Below the pieces are notes generated by a model that was not told the origin of the DNA, made no database searches, and was given only the letters and a program-made list of their open reading frames with translations. Shown piece by piece: positions 5,271-5,382 of a DNA stretch of 5,382 nucleotides; position 1 is the stretch's first letter, and the number at the start of each line of letters is the position of its first letter. The DNA comes from Planctomycetota bacterium (GTDB taxonomy: Bacteria; Planctomycetota; Phycisphaerae; WQYP01): NCBI GenBank assembly GCA_021785155.1, contig JAJYGE010000517.1, positions 1 to 5,382 of the forward strand, given 5' to 3'. The translations under genes were made by a program, and so were the position numbers.

Positions 5271-5382
5271 TTACTTCTGCAATATAGGCAGATACCGGTC
5301 GGGAATCTGTAGAATAATCAAGGCCATGGAGGAGGCATAACTCCGGCCTGCGCCGCCGGTCCAGTTTCCGGCGGTCTGCTGG
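5271..5382 (-). CDS. Prenyltransferase/squalene-oxidase-repeat-like protein, C-terminal end (partial)
   Basis: Only the last 36 residues are inside the window. They contain GNWTGGAGRSYASSMALIIL, then QIPDRYLPILQK and stop (TAA, 5273-5271). The pattern W-x-GG-x-GRxY-x-T/S-x-x-A, then QxPxRYLPI-x-Q-R/K, is the usual end of the planctomycete proteins annotated as prenyltransferase/squalene oxidase repeat proteins, related in fold to hopene cyclases. The true activity of these proteins is unknown. It is the first gene seen of the minus-strand operon, 12 bases before the NPCBM gene. The family call rests on this short tail only. Confidence 0.65.
   Translation of the reverse strand, partial: QQTAGNWTGGAGRSYASSMALIILQIPDRYLPILQK

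Overview
The window looks like chromosomal DNA of a planctomycete-like bacterium, possibly a member of the Phycisphaerae. The evidence is a secreted protein with a C-terminal NPCBM/NEW2-type domain, the tail of a prenyltransferase/squalene-oxidase-repeat-like protein, and a decayed Rhs/YD-repeat fragment of the YINGANTY type. This placement is an inference from family content. No rRNA, tRNA or marker gene is present to confirm it.

Left half (about 92-2213): an accessory island. An 85-bp direct repeat (92-176 and 2129-2213, 73/85 identical, last 36 bp perfect) brackets two toxin-antitoxin modules that face each other tail to tail. On the + strand is a Phd/YefM-type antitoxin (340-567) followed by a VapC-type PIN ribonuclease (577-954). 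The toxin has one extra base just after the start expected from the operon overlap, so it is either a frameshift mutant or starts late at a TTG. On the - strand is a ribbon-helix-helix-like antitoxin (1836-1591) followed by a second, different PIN-domain toxin (1594-1103). That toxin starts at a TTG overlapping the antitoxin stop.

Middle (2214-3186): almost gene-free, decayed DNA. The only recognisable coding trace is the C-terminal end of an Rhs-repeat core (2761-2976, + strand). It is interrupted by what look like in-frame insertions, one of them a perfect short hairpin. No intact gene can be supported here.

Right half (3187-5382, all - strand): an apparent three-gene operon in the order prenyltransferase-repeat-like protein (only its last 36 residues are in the window), then a secreted NPCBM-domain protein with internal small repeats, then a membrane protein with two zinc ribbons, two transmembrane helices and a bacterial PH-like domain. 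The gaps are 12 and 29 bases. The first two products suggest a cell-surface or secreted function, but their joint role is not known from the sequence.

The island is the variable part of the window and the right half is the backbone. The Rhs scar and the direct repeats suggest the boundary has been rearranged more than once.
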